NCBI GenBank assembly: GCA_947388575.1
Contig: CANDSI010000040.1
Location: 1 to 8,186 of the forward strand
Source of the DNA: an uncultured Mycoplasma sp.
GTDB taxonomy: Bacteria; Bacillota_I; Bacilli_A; RF39; UBA660
DNA length: 8,186 nt
Reading direction: 5' to 3'
This document shows positions 1 to 6,143 of this stretch, piece after piece. Position 1 is the stretch's first letter. Every line of letters begins with the position of its first letter. A program made the translations under genes and the position numbers. The notes below the pieces were generated by a model. It worked only from the letters and a program-made list of their open reading frames with translations, searched no databases and was not told where the DNA came from.

Positions 1-217
1 TAGAATAATAACTTGAGCGTTAGGGCTAATGTCTGCCTTTTTTCATTCACTATCCTACTCTCTTTTATCCCAAGGGGTTTTGGAATAGTTAGGAGTGTGA
101 TTAGATGAAGGTTCAAATAAGGGTAACCTTACTTTTGAATAATAAAAACGACATTAACTATTACAGTCAATGTCCGCTTAAACAAGTAGATATTAGATTG
201 CATCCTAACGCTCTACT
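1..217 (-). ncRNA. Putative structured non-coding RNA, class unknown
   Basis: No convincing protein gene lies here, but the sequence is rich in nested inverted repeats. A closing stem of 10 perfect pairs joins 204..213 (minus-strand GAGCGUUAGG) to 15..24 (CCUAACGCUC). It encloses three hairpins. One is at 150..174 (10 pairs, 5-nt loop). One is at 112..139 (UUCAAA/UUUGAA outer stem, UAAGG/CCUUA inner stem, UUAC loop). One is at 47..100 (UCAC/GUGA, UCCUA/UAGGA, and an inner AUUCCAA/UUGGGAU stem at 67..86). Two pairs are G-U when the minus strand is the RNA but A-C mismatches on the plus strand, which supports minus. A promoter sits just upstream, with a predicted start near 217. The 3' end is uncertain: no T-run follows the closing stem inside the window. 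The several side-by-side hairpins differ from the rod shape of 6S RNA. I see no hallmark of RNase P, tmRNA, SRP RNA, T-box or a common riboswitch. A small inverted-repeat mobile element is the main alternative. Confidence 0.5.
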
Positions 218-223
218 AATTTA

Positions 224-252
224 ATATTAACATATTTTTTAAATAATTACAA
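224..252 (-). promoter_or_regulatory. Promoter with extended -10, for the putative structured RNA
   Basis: On the minus strand, TTGTAA (247..252) is followed by a 17-nt spacer and TAATAT (224..229). A TG one base upstream of the -10 (231..232) gives an extended -10. The -35 begins two bases beyond the abgT stop codon. The predicted start is the A near 217, a few bases before the closing stem of the RNA. Each hexamer matches the sigma-A consensus at 4 of 6 positions, so the call rests on the spacing, the TG and the placement. Confidence 0.5.
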
Positions 253-253
253 T

Positions 254-1801
254 CTAGATAGTTGTTACGCCATTAATTCCAATTGGTAAACCTATTATAA
301 ACCATACTATTAATAAAGCTAGTAATATTATTCCTACTAACATAGTATATGGCATTTGATATCTTAATGTTTTAAATAAGTTAATTGGCTTAGCACTTTG
401 ATTATATTTTTCTAAATAAGCAAGATATATGCAATAATAAGCCATTAAAGGTGTTATACCCATAGTTACTGATTCACCAAATCTAAATATTGTTTGACTA
501 AATTCTGGAGATATACCAATATTCATAAGAGTTGGGACTGCTATACCTGCCATTATGGCCCACTTAAAGCTTGAGTTTGGTAAGAATAAAGTTGAAATCG
601 CTGTTATAATAAATAATATTACTATTAATGGAAAAGCTCCTAACCCTTCTATGGTTAATATATTTACTAAAGCCGCAGTTATAACTTCACCTATACCAGT
701 TTTCTTAAATATGCTTATAAATGTTGAAGCTAAAAATATTAATACTAATGTCTTTCCAATTCCATCTAAACTATGACCTAAATCGTCACAGAAATCTTTG
801 TTGTTTCTAATAGTCTTAGCTCCAATACCATAGAAGAATCCTAATATGATAAACAACATTGTTACTACAAAGACAAATCCATGGCTGAAAAATGATGTTG
901 GACTAAATAATTTATCGATATAGAATAACTTAGTATTATCTAGCAATGCTCCTGATAAAGGTAAACCTGGAATAATACAGTAAATAAATATTAATAAATA
1001 TACTAAACCTGCTAGTCCTGCTAAAACTAATCCTTTTAGCTCTTTTTTATTTATCGTTAAATCTTCTTCTAAAGAACTTTCGGGAAATTCATATTTTGGT
1101 AATCTAGGAACTATAAAGTTTTCGGTAACGGATGTTATGACAAAAGCTAATATGATTATAGCTACTAACATAATAAATATAAAAGCAGTTGTTCCAAGAG
1201 CATAACTAGAATTTATCATATGTGAACCTAATAATGTATTTATTAAAAGCTCAGAATCTGTTGCAGTAAATAATACACTTAATCCTGTACCAGCACTAAG
1301 AGCTGCAAAAGATGATATAATTCCTATGTAGGGATTACGTCTTCCATATTCAAATATCAATGCACTTAGTGGTATCATAATGACATAGGGTAAATTGCCC
1401 ATGATACTTGATAATAAACATATAAGAACTAATACAAAAGTTACATTTTTCTTTTTAGCTTTTTTTGTTAATAGCGTTATTGCTGTTTTTAAGAATCCAC
1501 TTTTTTCCATTACACCTATACCAATTAATATGATTATTAAACTTGATAAGGGAGTAAATGATATAAAGTTTGATACTGTATTGGTAAATATATATTTTAA
1601 ACCACTTAAACTAAATAAAGATTCGACTGACACTAACCCTTGGGTATACTCTATATTAACATCACTTGCTATTTTGTTATAAGTTACGTGTGTTCCTAAA
1701 AGGTGCAAAAAACCACTTAAAACAATGGTTGCTACTATTAAAATTAGTAATGTCATTATAGGATCTAAGGTTATTCTATCTTTAATTGACCTCTTTTTCA
1801 T
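254..1801 (-). CDS. AbgT-family transporter
   Basis: An integral membrane protein of 515 residues, the usual length for the AbgT family. Characterised relatives import p-aminobenzoyl-glutamate, a folate breakdown product (E. coli AbgT), or export sulfonamides (MtrF, YdaH). The substrate here is not known. Many hydrophobic segments run from residue 15 to 505. Recognisable family blocks are the MEKSGFLKTA region (98-107), LLSSIMGNLPYVIMIPLSALIF (129-150) followed by the GRRNP loop (153-157), the FTATDSELL stretch (178-186), the PNSSFKWAIMAGIAVP hairpin (408-423) and FGESVTMGITPLMAYY (441-456). The 441-456 block has Glu443 where family members often have Asp. ATG 1799..1801 is supported by AGGAGG at 1807..1812 with a 5-nt spacer. 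The start overlaps the end of the DUF951 gene by 20 nt, so it is the last gene of the parA operon. The stop is TAG, the only non-TAA stop seen. No terminator separates it from the RNA promoter downstream. Confidence 0.88.
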   Translation of the reverse strand: MKKRSIKDRITLDPIMTLLILIVATIVLSGFLHLLGTHVTYNKIASDVNIEYTQGLVSVESLFSLSGLKYIFTNTVSNFISFTPLSSLIIILIGIGVMEKSGFLKTAITLLTKKAKKKNVTFVLVLICLLSSIMGNLPYVIMIPLSALIFEYGRRNPYIGIISSFAALSAGTGLSVLFTATDSELLINTLLGSHMINSSYALGTTAFIFIMLVAIIILAFVITSVTENFIVPRLPKYEFPESSLEEDLTINKKELKGLVLAGLAGLVYLLIFIYCIIPGLPLSGALLDNTKLFYIDKLFSPTSFFSHGFVFVVTMLFIILGFFYGIGAKTIRNNKDFCDDLGHSLDGIGKTLVLIFLASTFISIFKKTGIGEVITAALVNILTIEGLGAFPLIVILFIITAISTLFLPNSSFKWAIMAGIAVPTLMNIGISPEFSQTIFRFGESVTMGITPLMAYYCIYLAYLEKYNQSAKPINLFKTLRYQMPYTMLVGIILLALLIVWFIIGLPIGINGVTTI

Positions 1802-1988
1802 TCTTTCCTCCTATTACTTTTTTTAACTTTTTTGTAAATTCTAAACGGTCAAGCATTACTTCCCGTCCACAATTTATACACTTTATTTTGATATCTACTC
1901 CCATTCTTATTATTTGCCACTCATTTGTGCCACAAGCATGGGGTTTCTTCATTATTACTTTATCATTTAAATTAAATGTCCCCGCCAT
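1782..1988 (-). CDS. DUF951 small zinc-ribbon-like protein
   Basis: A 68-residue protein of the DUF951 family (B. subtilis YyzM type, from memory), whose function is unknown. It matches the family over nearly its whole length: LNDKVIMKKPHACGTNEW (7-24), then the RMGVDIKIKCINCGREVML core (28-46), then a basic tail. His17, Cys19 and the Cys37-x-x-Cys40 pair could bind zinc; that is inference from the spacing. The frame is open up to an ATG at 2036, but the start is placed at ATG 1986..1988. A GAGGT ribosome site lies at the right distance there, the family homology begins there, and the earlier start would add 16 unrelated residues inside mscS. The gene overlaps the end of mscS by 17 nt and the start of the AbgT gene by 20 nt. 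DUF951 genes commonly sit close to parB near the origin in Bacillota, which fits its place here. Confidence 0.87.
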   Translation of the reverse strand: MAGTFNLNDKVIMKKPHACGTNEWQIIRMGVDIKIKCINCGREVMLDRLEFTKKLKKVIGGKNEKEVN

Positions 1989-2796
1989 GATGTACCTCGA
2001 TTTGATTATATGGAATCTTAATATTGTTTTTATCATATGCTAATTTTATTCTTTTTAGCATTTCTCTTCTGATGTTATATCTGTTGTTTTGGTCACAATT
2101 AATCTTTACTAAGTATTTTATCGATGATGCGCCTAAATCATTAATTCCTAAATATTCACTATCAGGGAGAATTAGTTTTTCTACTATTGCTTTATCTATA
2201 ACACCCATTAATACTTTTTCTACTTTACTTTCTTTTTCTTCATATGCTGTGTCTATCTCTAGATATAAATTGGCTTTCTTTTGAGATAAATTAACTATCG
2301 TATCAATGTTACGATTAGCTATAACCATTACTTCACCACTGGCTTTTTTTATCTTTGTAACTCTTAAACCTAATTCAATTACCTCACCTGTAAAATCATT
2401 ATATGTAACTGTATCTCCTACGGCTAAATAGTTTTCTAATATTAATGATATACCACTTATAAAGTCTTTTAATGTATCTTGTAATGCTAAACCTAAAACA
2501 GCTCCCGCTACTCCAATACTAGCTATTAAACTTTTAGTGTTAACTCCATAAAAATCTAATATTATTAAACCTGCAATAATATATATTATATATTTAAATA
2601 TACTTCCTATTAGCTCAATTATAGTCTTTCTTCTTTTAGCTTCATAATCGGTCTTGCCTTTAATTAATATTTTAGAAACTACATTTTTAAATACTTTAAC
2701 TAAAATTATAGCAGCAATAATAGTTAGTACTGTTCCTATTACTTTCTTGGTTAAAACGAAATCTAAAATATTTTCAATAAATGCTTTAAAATTCAT
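1972..2796 (-). CDS. MscS-family mechanosensitive ion channel
   Basis: A small-conductance mechanosensitive channel of 274 residues, close to the length of E. coli MscS (286). Such channels open under membrane tension and release solutes during hypo-osmotic shock. Three membrane segments are visible, at about 19-42, 58-80 and 87-116. The third is the pore-lining helix, with the Gly/Ala pattern SIGVAGAVLGLALQDTL (93-109). It runs into the family signature DFISGISLILENYLAVGD (111-128). The beta domain follows (about 129-172, with TGEVIELGLRVTKIK), then the cytoplasmic alpha/beta domain ending in IPYNQIEVHH (261-270). ATG 2794..2796 is preceded by GAAGGTG at 2804..2810, which is part of the last codons of parB. 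Only 2 nt separate it from the parB stop, so it belongs to the parA-parB operon. An mscS gene beside parAB is a recurrent arrangement in Firmicutes, not a sign of a direct role in segregation. Confidence 0.92.
   Translation of the reverse strand: MNFKAFIENILDFVLTKKVIGTVLTIIAAIILVKVFKNVVSKILIKGKTDYEAKRRKTIIELIGSIFKYIIYIIAGLIILDFYGVNTKSLIASIGVAGAVLGLALQDTLKDFISGISLILENYLAVGDTVTYNDFTGEVIELGLRVTKIKKASGEVMVIANRNIDTIVNLSQKKANLYLEIDTAYEEKESKVEKVLMGVIDKAIVEKLILPDSEYLGINDLGASSIKYLVKINCDQNNRYNIRREMLKRIKLAYDKNNIKIPYNQIEVHHGGDI
1994..1998 (-). promoter_or_regulatory. Ribosome binding site fixing the DUF951 start
   Basis: Minus-strand GAGGT lies 5 to 6 nt ahead of ATG 1986..1988, within the last codons of mscS. 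It decides for the 68-residue DUF951 product over the longer open frame and implies coupling to mscS translation. Confidence 0.7.
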
Positions 2797-2798
2797 TT

Positions 2799-3695
2799 TT
2801 AATCACCTTCAATGTTTATATTTAATTCTTCTAATATACGAGTTAATTCTTCATCGTCTTTATATGGTATCTCTATTTTTTTATTATTAATCTTTACTTT
2901 AACACCTAGTCTTTCACGACATAGATTTTCATAAATACTAAACTTTATATCAAATGTTGGAGCTCTATTTATGTTGTGCTTTTTAGGTATGTTTTCAGCA
3001 TTAATTAATTTTTCGGTATCCCTTACACTTAAGCCTTCTCTTACTATTTTATATGCTAATTCATTAATCTTGTTTTCATCTTCTAGTTTACTTAATGCCC
3101 TAGCATGACCCATTGATAACTCTTTTTTCTCAACTAATTTAATAGTACTCTCTGGTAAATTTAATAAGCCTAACATATTTGTTATATAACTTCTACTTTT
3201 AGAAAACTTGTGAGCTAGTTCTTCTTGAGTTATATTATTTATCTTAATGATATTTTCATAAGCTTTGGCTTCTTCAATAGGATTTAAGTTTTCTCTTTCA
3301 ATATTTTCTATAAGAGCTATTTCCATCATTTCGACATCATTAAAATCTTTGATAATGGCTGGAATTGTTTTTAAACCTGCTAGTCTAGCTGCTCTGGTTC
3401 TTCTTTCTCCTGCAACTAATTCATAGCCTTTAATACTTTTTTTAACTATTATAGGTTGAATAATTCCGTGCTCTTTAATTGAATTTGCTAATTCTTCTAA
3501 TGTGTCATTATCAAACATAACACGAGGTTGATATGGATTACTTCTTATTTCTTCTAAAGGTATTTCGGTTATACCTCCTGTTTGTTTACCCTCATCAACT
3601 ATCTCAGTTTCAAATTTATTGAAATTGATTACTTCATTAGAAAATAACTGTTCTAATCCTTTTCCTAAAGCTTTTTTGCGATTAGTTTCCGTCAC
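2799..3695 (-). CDS. parB: Chromosome-partitioning protein ParB (Spo0J)
   Basis: A ParB/Spo0J CTPase clamp of 298 residues, which loads at parS sites near the origin, spreads along DNA and recruits SMC. The N-terminal KKALGKGLEQLF (8-18) matches the conserved basic segment that stimulates ParA ATPase. The ParB/Srx CTP-binding domain spans about 44-135: IRSNPYQPR (50-58), GERRTR (96-101) and ENIERENLNP (130-139) are the key motifs. A helix-turn-helix region lies at about 155-180 (TQEELAHKFSKSRSYITNML), followed by the MGHARAL parS-reading segment (195-201). The C-terminal dimerisation domain covers about 248-298. The start is GTG 3693..3695, overlapping the end of parA by 14 nt, with AAAGGAAGTG at 3703..3712 as ribosome site. 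No canonical parS (16-nt palindrome centred on CACGTG) was seen by eye in this window. The intact motif set makes Spo0J more likely than Noc, and so does the adjacent parA. Confidence 0.95.
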   Translation of the reverse strand: MTETNRKKALGKGLEQLFSNEVINFNKFETEIVDEGKQTGGITEIPLEEIRSNPYQPRVMFDNDTLEELANSIKEHGIIQPIIVKKSIKGYELVAGERRTRAARLAGLKTIPAIIKDFNDVEMMEIALIENIERENLNPIEEAKAYENIIKINNITQEELAHKFSKSRSYITNMLGLLNLPESTIKLVEKKELSMGHARALSKLEDENKINELAYKIVREGLSVRDTEKLINAENIPKKHNINRAPTFDIKFSIYENLCRERLGVKVKINNKKIEIPYKDDEELTRILEELNINIEGD

Positions 3696-4467
3696 GTAAT
3701 ATCACTTCCTTTGCTAAATTGGCATATGCAATTGTGGCTTTACTTTTGGGGTCATATTCATTTATTGGCTTACCATGACTTGGCGCCTCTACTAATCTTA
3801 CTAATCTTGGTATTATTGTGTTAAATACTTTATCTTTGAAATATTTTCTTACTTCTTCAATTACTTCTAAACCAATAATGGTTCTTCCATCTAACATCGT
3901 TAGTAATACACCCTCTATTCTAAGAGCTGGATTCATACTTGATTGAACCATTATGATAGAATTTAATAATTGAGTAATTCCTTCTAATGCGAAAAATTCA
4001 CATTGAACTGGAATAATTACCGAATCACTTGCGACTAAAGCATTCATTGTTGCTAAACCTAATGCTGGTTGACAATCAATTATAATATAGTCATAGGTTT
4101 CTTTAACTTCTTCTATAGCAATTCTTAGCTGCTCATTTTGATGGAATTCTGGGTCTTCTAACATTTTTTTTACAAATTCAACATCTACGCCGGCAAGATT
4201 TATTGTTGATGGTAATATAGATAAATTCTTGAATTTAGTCTTTTTTATTGCCTCTTTAATACTACAAACTCCTGCCATTACTACATATACATCATGGGAA
4301 TAATCTCCATTTGATAATCCTAGTCCTGTTGTCGCATTCCTTTGAGGGTCTAAATCTATTAATAAGGTCTTTTTTCCTTCTACTCCTAAGGCTGCAGCTA
4401 AATTGATACTGGTTGTAGTTTTTCCTACTCCACCTTTTTGATTAACTAATGATATTACTTTTGCCAT
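3682..4467 (-). CDS. parA: Chromosome-partitioning ATPase ParA (Soj)
   Basis: A ParA/Soj-type ATPase of 261 residues (B. subtilis Soj is 253). It binds DNA non-specifically as an ATP dimer, is stimulated by ParB, and in Bacillota also acts on DnaA. The deviant Walker A is KGGVGKTT (11-18, signature Lys11 and catalytic Lys16). Switch I is LIDLDPQRNATTG (36-48) and Walker B is IIIDCQPALG (128-137). PVQCEFFALEG (153-163) and the RLVRLVEAPSHGKP segment (221-234) complete the family pattern. Arg221 and Arg224 lie where DNA-contacting basic residues occur in Soj. Two small deviations stand out: Gln133 where DCPPSLG is usual, and Arg43 after DPQ where Gly or Ala is usual. It lacks an N-terminal winged-helix extension, so it is the chromosomal type. 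ATG 4465..4467 has GAGGTG at 4475..4480. It heads the five-gene unit and has its own promoter. Confidence 0.95.
   Translation of the reverse strand: MAKVISLVNQKGGVGKTTTSINLAAALGVEGKKTLLIDLDPQRNATTGLGLSNGDYSHDVYVVMAGVCSIKEAIKKTKFKNLSILPSTINLAGVDVEFVKKMLEDPEFHQNEQLRIAIEEVKETYDYIIIDCQPALGLATMNALVASDSVIIPVQCEFFALEGITQLLNSIIMVQSSMNPALRIEGVLLTMLDGRTIIGLEVIEEVRKYFKDKVFNTIIPRLVRLVEAPSHGKPINEYDPKSKATIAYANLAKEVILRDGN
3703..3712 (-). promoter_or_regulatory. Ribosome binding site for the GTG start of parB
   Basis: Minus-strand AAAGGAAGTG lies within the last codons of parA and is 7 nt ahead of GTG 3693..3695. No ATG in the parB frame is better placed, so this site supports the rarer GTG initiator and coupling with parA. 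Confidence 0.6.
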
Positions 4468-4508
4468 AATGCTACACCTCTTTATATTATAATTAGATAA
4501 CTAGAATT

Positions 4509-4537
4509 ATTTTATCATATAATTCTCTTTTTGTCTT
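4509..4537 (-). promoter_or_regulatory. Promoter of the parA operon
   Basis: In the 108-nt gap ahead of parA, the minus strand carries AAGACA (4532..4537, 4 of 6 to the -35 consensus). A 17-nt spacer and TAAAAT (4509..4514, 5 of 6) follow, with a TG extended -10 at 4516..4517. Transcription would start near 4502, giving a leader of about 35 nt that contains the ribosome site. A TATAAT at 4486..4491 is nearer the gene but would start transcription inside the ribosome site. Confidence 0.55.
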
Positions 4538-4575
4538 TAATTTTAGATAATTATTTTTAGTTTTTAAAGCCTATC

Positions 4576-5118
4576 TTAGTATATTTTTATTTCTGTTATT
4601 AAATAGTCTAATCTTATATCTGTTTTATCGCTTTTTATTTCTTTGGTTATTTGTTCTTCATAACATAAACCTATTTTTTTAATATTTGTATTACTTAAAT
4701 ATTTGTCATAATAACCTTTACCATAACCAATTCGATTCCTATTTTTATCAAAACATATTCCTGGAATAATTATTAAATCTATTTCTTCTTTTTTTATTGG
4801 TTTTTTATTTTTTACTTTTGGTTCTTTAATATTAAAGGCTCCTATTTCTAAATCTTTTAAACATTTGATCTCATAAAAGTCCATAGTATTATCTTTGTTT
4901 ATTTTAGGTAAAACTACTTTTTTATTCTCTAAACTTATTTTAATTAATTCTTTTGTTTCTACTTCTGATGAAATATTACTATATAAAGCGATAACTTCAC
5001 TTTTTTGATACTCTTTTGTATTTATTAATCTCTTAATTATTTCACTACTTTTTTTATCTCTGTTATTAATGTTATCTCGAATTATTTTGAATTTCTTTCT
5101 TAATTCTTCTTTATTCAT
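4576..5118 (-). CDS. yqgN: 5-formyltetrahydrofolate cyclo-ligase
   Basis: 5-formyltetrahydrofolate cyclo-ligase (methenyl-THF synthetase) of 180 residues, typical for the family. It uses ATP to convert 5-formyl-THF to 5,10-methenyl-THF, returning a storage folate to the active pool. Visible motifs are the N-terminal basic helix with the ELRKKFKIIRD pattern (5-15), the SEVETKELI segment (51-59), FNIKEP (95-100), and the ATP-binding signature IIIPGICFDKNRNRIGYGKG (116-135) running into YYDKYL (136-141). The start is ATG 5116..5118, with GAGG at 5125..5128; a TTG at 5128..5130 would overlap that site and was rejected. The start overlaps the end of the cation transporter gene by 8 nt, so the two are likely cotranscribed. 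No hairpin terminator is obvious downstream, so read-through into parA is possible. Confidence 0.93.
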   Translation of the reverse strand: MNKEELRKKFKIIRDNINNRDKKSSEIIKRLINTKEYQKSEVIALYSNISSEVETKELIKISLENKKVVLPKINKDNTMDFYEIKCLKDLEIGAFNIKEPKVKNKKPIKKEEIDLIIIPGICFDKNRNRIGYGKGYYDKYLSNTNIKKIGLCYEEQITKEIKSDKTDIRLDYLITEIKIY

Positions 5119-5986
5119 TATTAACCTCAATAGGATTTACATGAATTATAGTTTTGTATATTTTACGATATTTATTAACAATTTCTGTTTCTAAAGTATC
5201 TGCGATATTATGTGATTCAAAAGTACTTAAATTACCATCAACATCTATTGTTAGTATTGCTATATATTTATAACCAGTTGCTATAGTATAAAAATCACTT
5301 ACTTTTCTCACATTTTTATTACTTAATATATAATCTATTATTTTATCTTTTTCTTCTTTTTCAATAGATATATCCATTAATATCTTATAACTTTCAATAA
5401 ATATCTCAATGCCACTATACATTATATATAGAGAAATAATCGCGCCAAATATTCCGTCAAAATAGTAAAATCCATATTTTCCTAAGATACATGATATCAA
5501 AGTACCTGTTGTTAATATCATATCATTTCGGTGGTCTTTCATACTAGCTTTAATTAAAATATTTGAATGTTTCTTGTTCTCTTTCTTGCAATAGCAATAT
5601 AAAATAAATTTAATTATAATTGTTATTATACATACTAATATTAAATAATAAGAGAATATAAATTCATTTTTAATTATAATAGATGTTATAGATGTAATTA
5701 GTATTTTACCTGCTATTATAATCATAAATATGCTTATTAATAAAGAAAATATATATTCAGCTTTACCATGACCAAAATTATGATTGTCGTCTTTGGGTAT
5801 ACTAGCTATTTTATTTCCAATTGATGTCATTAGAGATGAAAATATATCACCTGCAGAATTTATGGCATCTGCTAACATTGCTTCACTATGGCTAAATAAT
5901 GCGACTATTACCTTAATTATAAATAAAAAGATATTGCCAATAATTCCTAATAATCCTACTTTTTTTGTACTTTCATATCTATTCAT
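5111..5986 (-). CDS. Cation diffusion facilitator, probably Mn/Fe type
   Basis: A metal/proton antiporter of the cation diffusion facilitator family, 291 residues (usual length about 300), that exports divalent metals from the cytoplasm. Membrane segments lie at about 10-32, 36-56, 79-104, 112-131, 155-170 and 175-198. Metal-site residues are visible as Asn43-x-x-x-Asp47 in the second helix (ADAINSAGDIF) and Asp151-x-x-x-Asp155 in the fifth (KDHRNDM). The NHNFGHGKAEY loop (68-78) is the family's conserved histidine segment. The cytoplasmic ferredoxin-like domain spans about 205-285. Zinc-type members such as YiiP usually have His-x-x-x-Asp in helix five, so the Asp/Asp form suggests manganese or iron; that is inference. 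ATG 5984..5986 has AAGGAAGTG at 5992..6000. It is the first gene of a two-gene unit with yqgN, transcribed from the promoter at 6012..6020. No metalloregulator operator was recognised upstream. Confidence 0.92.
   Translation of the reverse strand: MNRYESTKKVGLLGIIGNIFLFIIKVIVALFSHSEAMLADAINSAGDIFSSLMTSIGNKIASIPKDDNHNFGHGKAEYIFSLLISIFMIIIAGKILITSITSIIIKNEFIFSYYLILVCIITIIIKFILYCYCKKENKKHSNILIKASMKDHRNDMILTTGTLISCILGKYGFYYFDGIFGAIISLYIMYSGIEIFIESYKILMDISIEKEEKDKIIDYILSNKNVRKVSDFYTIATGYKYIAILTIDVDGNLSTFESHNIADTLETEIVNKYRKIYKTIIHVNPIEVNNE
5125..5128 (-). promoter_or_regulatory. Ribosome binding site fixing the yqgN start
   Basis: Minus-strand GAGG lies 6 nt ahead of ATG 5116..5118, inside the end of the transporter gene. 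The competing TTG start overlaps this GAGG, which argues for the ATG. Confidence 0.65.
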
Positions 5987-6011
5987 TTAATCACTTCCTT
6001 AGTGTTATTAC

Positions 6012-6020
6012 ATTATATCA
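6012..6020 (-). promoter_or_regulatory. Extended -10 promoter of the CDF-yqgN unit
   Basis: Minus-strand TGATATAAT is a perfect TATAAT (6012..6017) with TG at 6019..6020. No good -35 lies at the right distance; the best match is TATCCA, 3 of 6. An extended -10 can work without a strong -35. Transcription would start near 6005, so the leader is only about 20 nt and mostly ribosome site. It lies downstream of the preceding gene's terminator, as expected for a new unit. Confidence 0.6.
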
Positions 6021-6094
6021 AATATTTTATTTATTGGATATTATAAACGCTTAATTTTTAAAAGATATAAAAGTTTATATATTCATTTAATAAC

Positions 6095-6121
6095 AAAAAA
6101 AGAGAATAATTCCTTATCCTC
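6095..6121 (-). terminator. Intrinsic terminator after the thioredoxin-fusion gene
   Basis: On the minus strand, GAGGATAA (6114..6121), a GGAA loop and TTATTCTC (6102..6109) form an 8-pair stem with one G-U. Seven T residues follow at once (6095..6101). It begins 22 nt after the stop codon of the upstream gene and has the classic layout for Rho-independent termination. Confidence 0.87.
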
Positions 6122-6143
6122 CTCTAGTTCATTTATCTTTTGT

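Noticed and set aside
111..118. GTTCAAAT resembling a tRNA T-loop on the plus strand
   Set aside because: No 5-pair stem encloses it and no acceptor or anticodon arm is present.
1..217. Small inverted-repeat mobile element (10-bp ends GAGCGTTAGG)
   Set aside because: Not excluded, but no target-site duplication is seen beside the repeats. The wobble pattern and well-placed promoter favour an RNA.
105..224. Plus-strand frame of 39 codons with AGGAG 9 nt upstream of its ATG
   Set aside because: It is no longer than chance frames in AT-rich DNA, shows no recognisable family, and lies wholly within the inverted repeats better explained as a minus-strand RNA.
1782..2036. 84-residue version of the DUF951 protein
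   Set aside because: The extra 16 residues lie in mscS, have no family match, and the ribosome site fits the internal ATG at 1988.
555..2890. Several plus-strand frames of 70 to 95 codons
   Set aside because: They lie opposite strongly supported minus-strand genes, have no family match, and reflect low stop density on the complementary strand.
4486..4491. TATAAT close to parA as its -10
   Set aside because: Transcription would begin in the ribosome site, and no -35 match is present. The site at 4509..4537 is better.
2799..4575. parS site near parAB
   Set aside because: No 16-nt palindrome with a CACGTG core was found by eye. The CACGTAAT at 3693..3700 is not symmetric and lies in coding sequence.
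4540..4578. Weak hairpin after yqgN as a terminator
   Set aside because: Only five pairs around a long loop and no T-run after it.
4576..5130. TTG start for yqgN adding four residues
   Set aside because: The TTG overlaps the GAGG ribosome site that serves the ATG at 5118.
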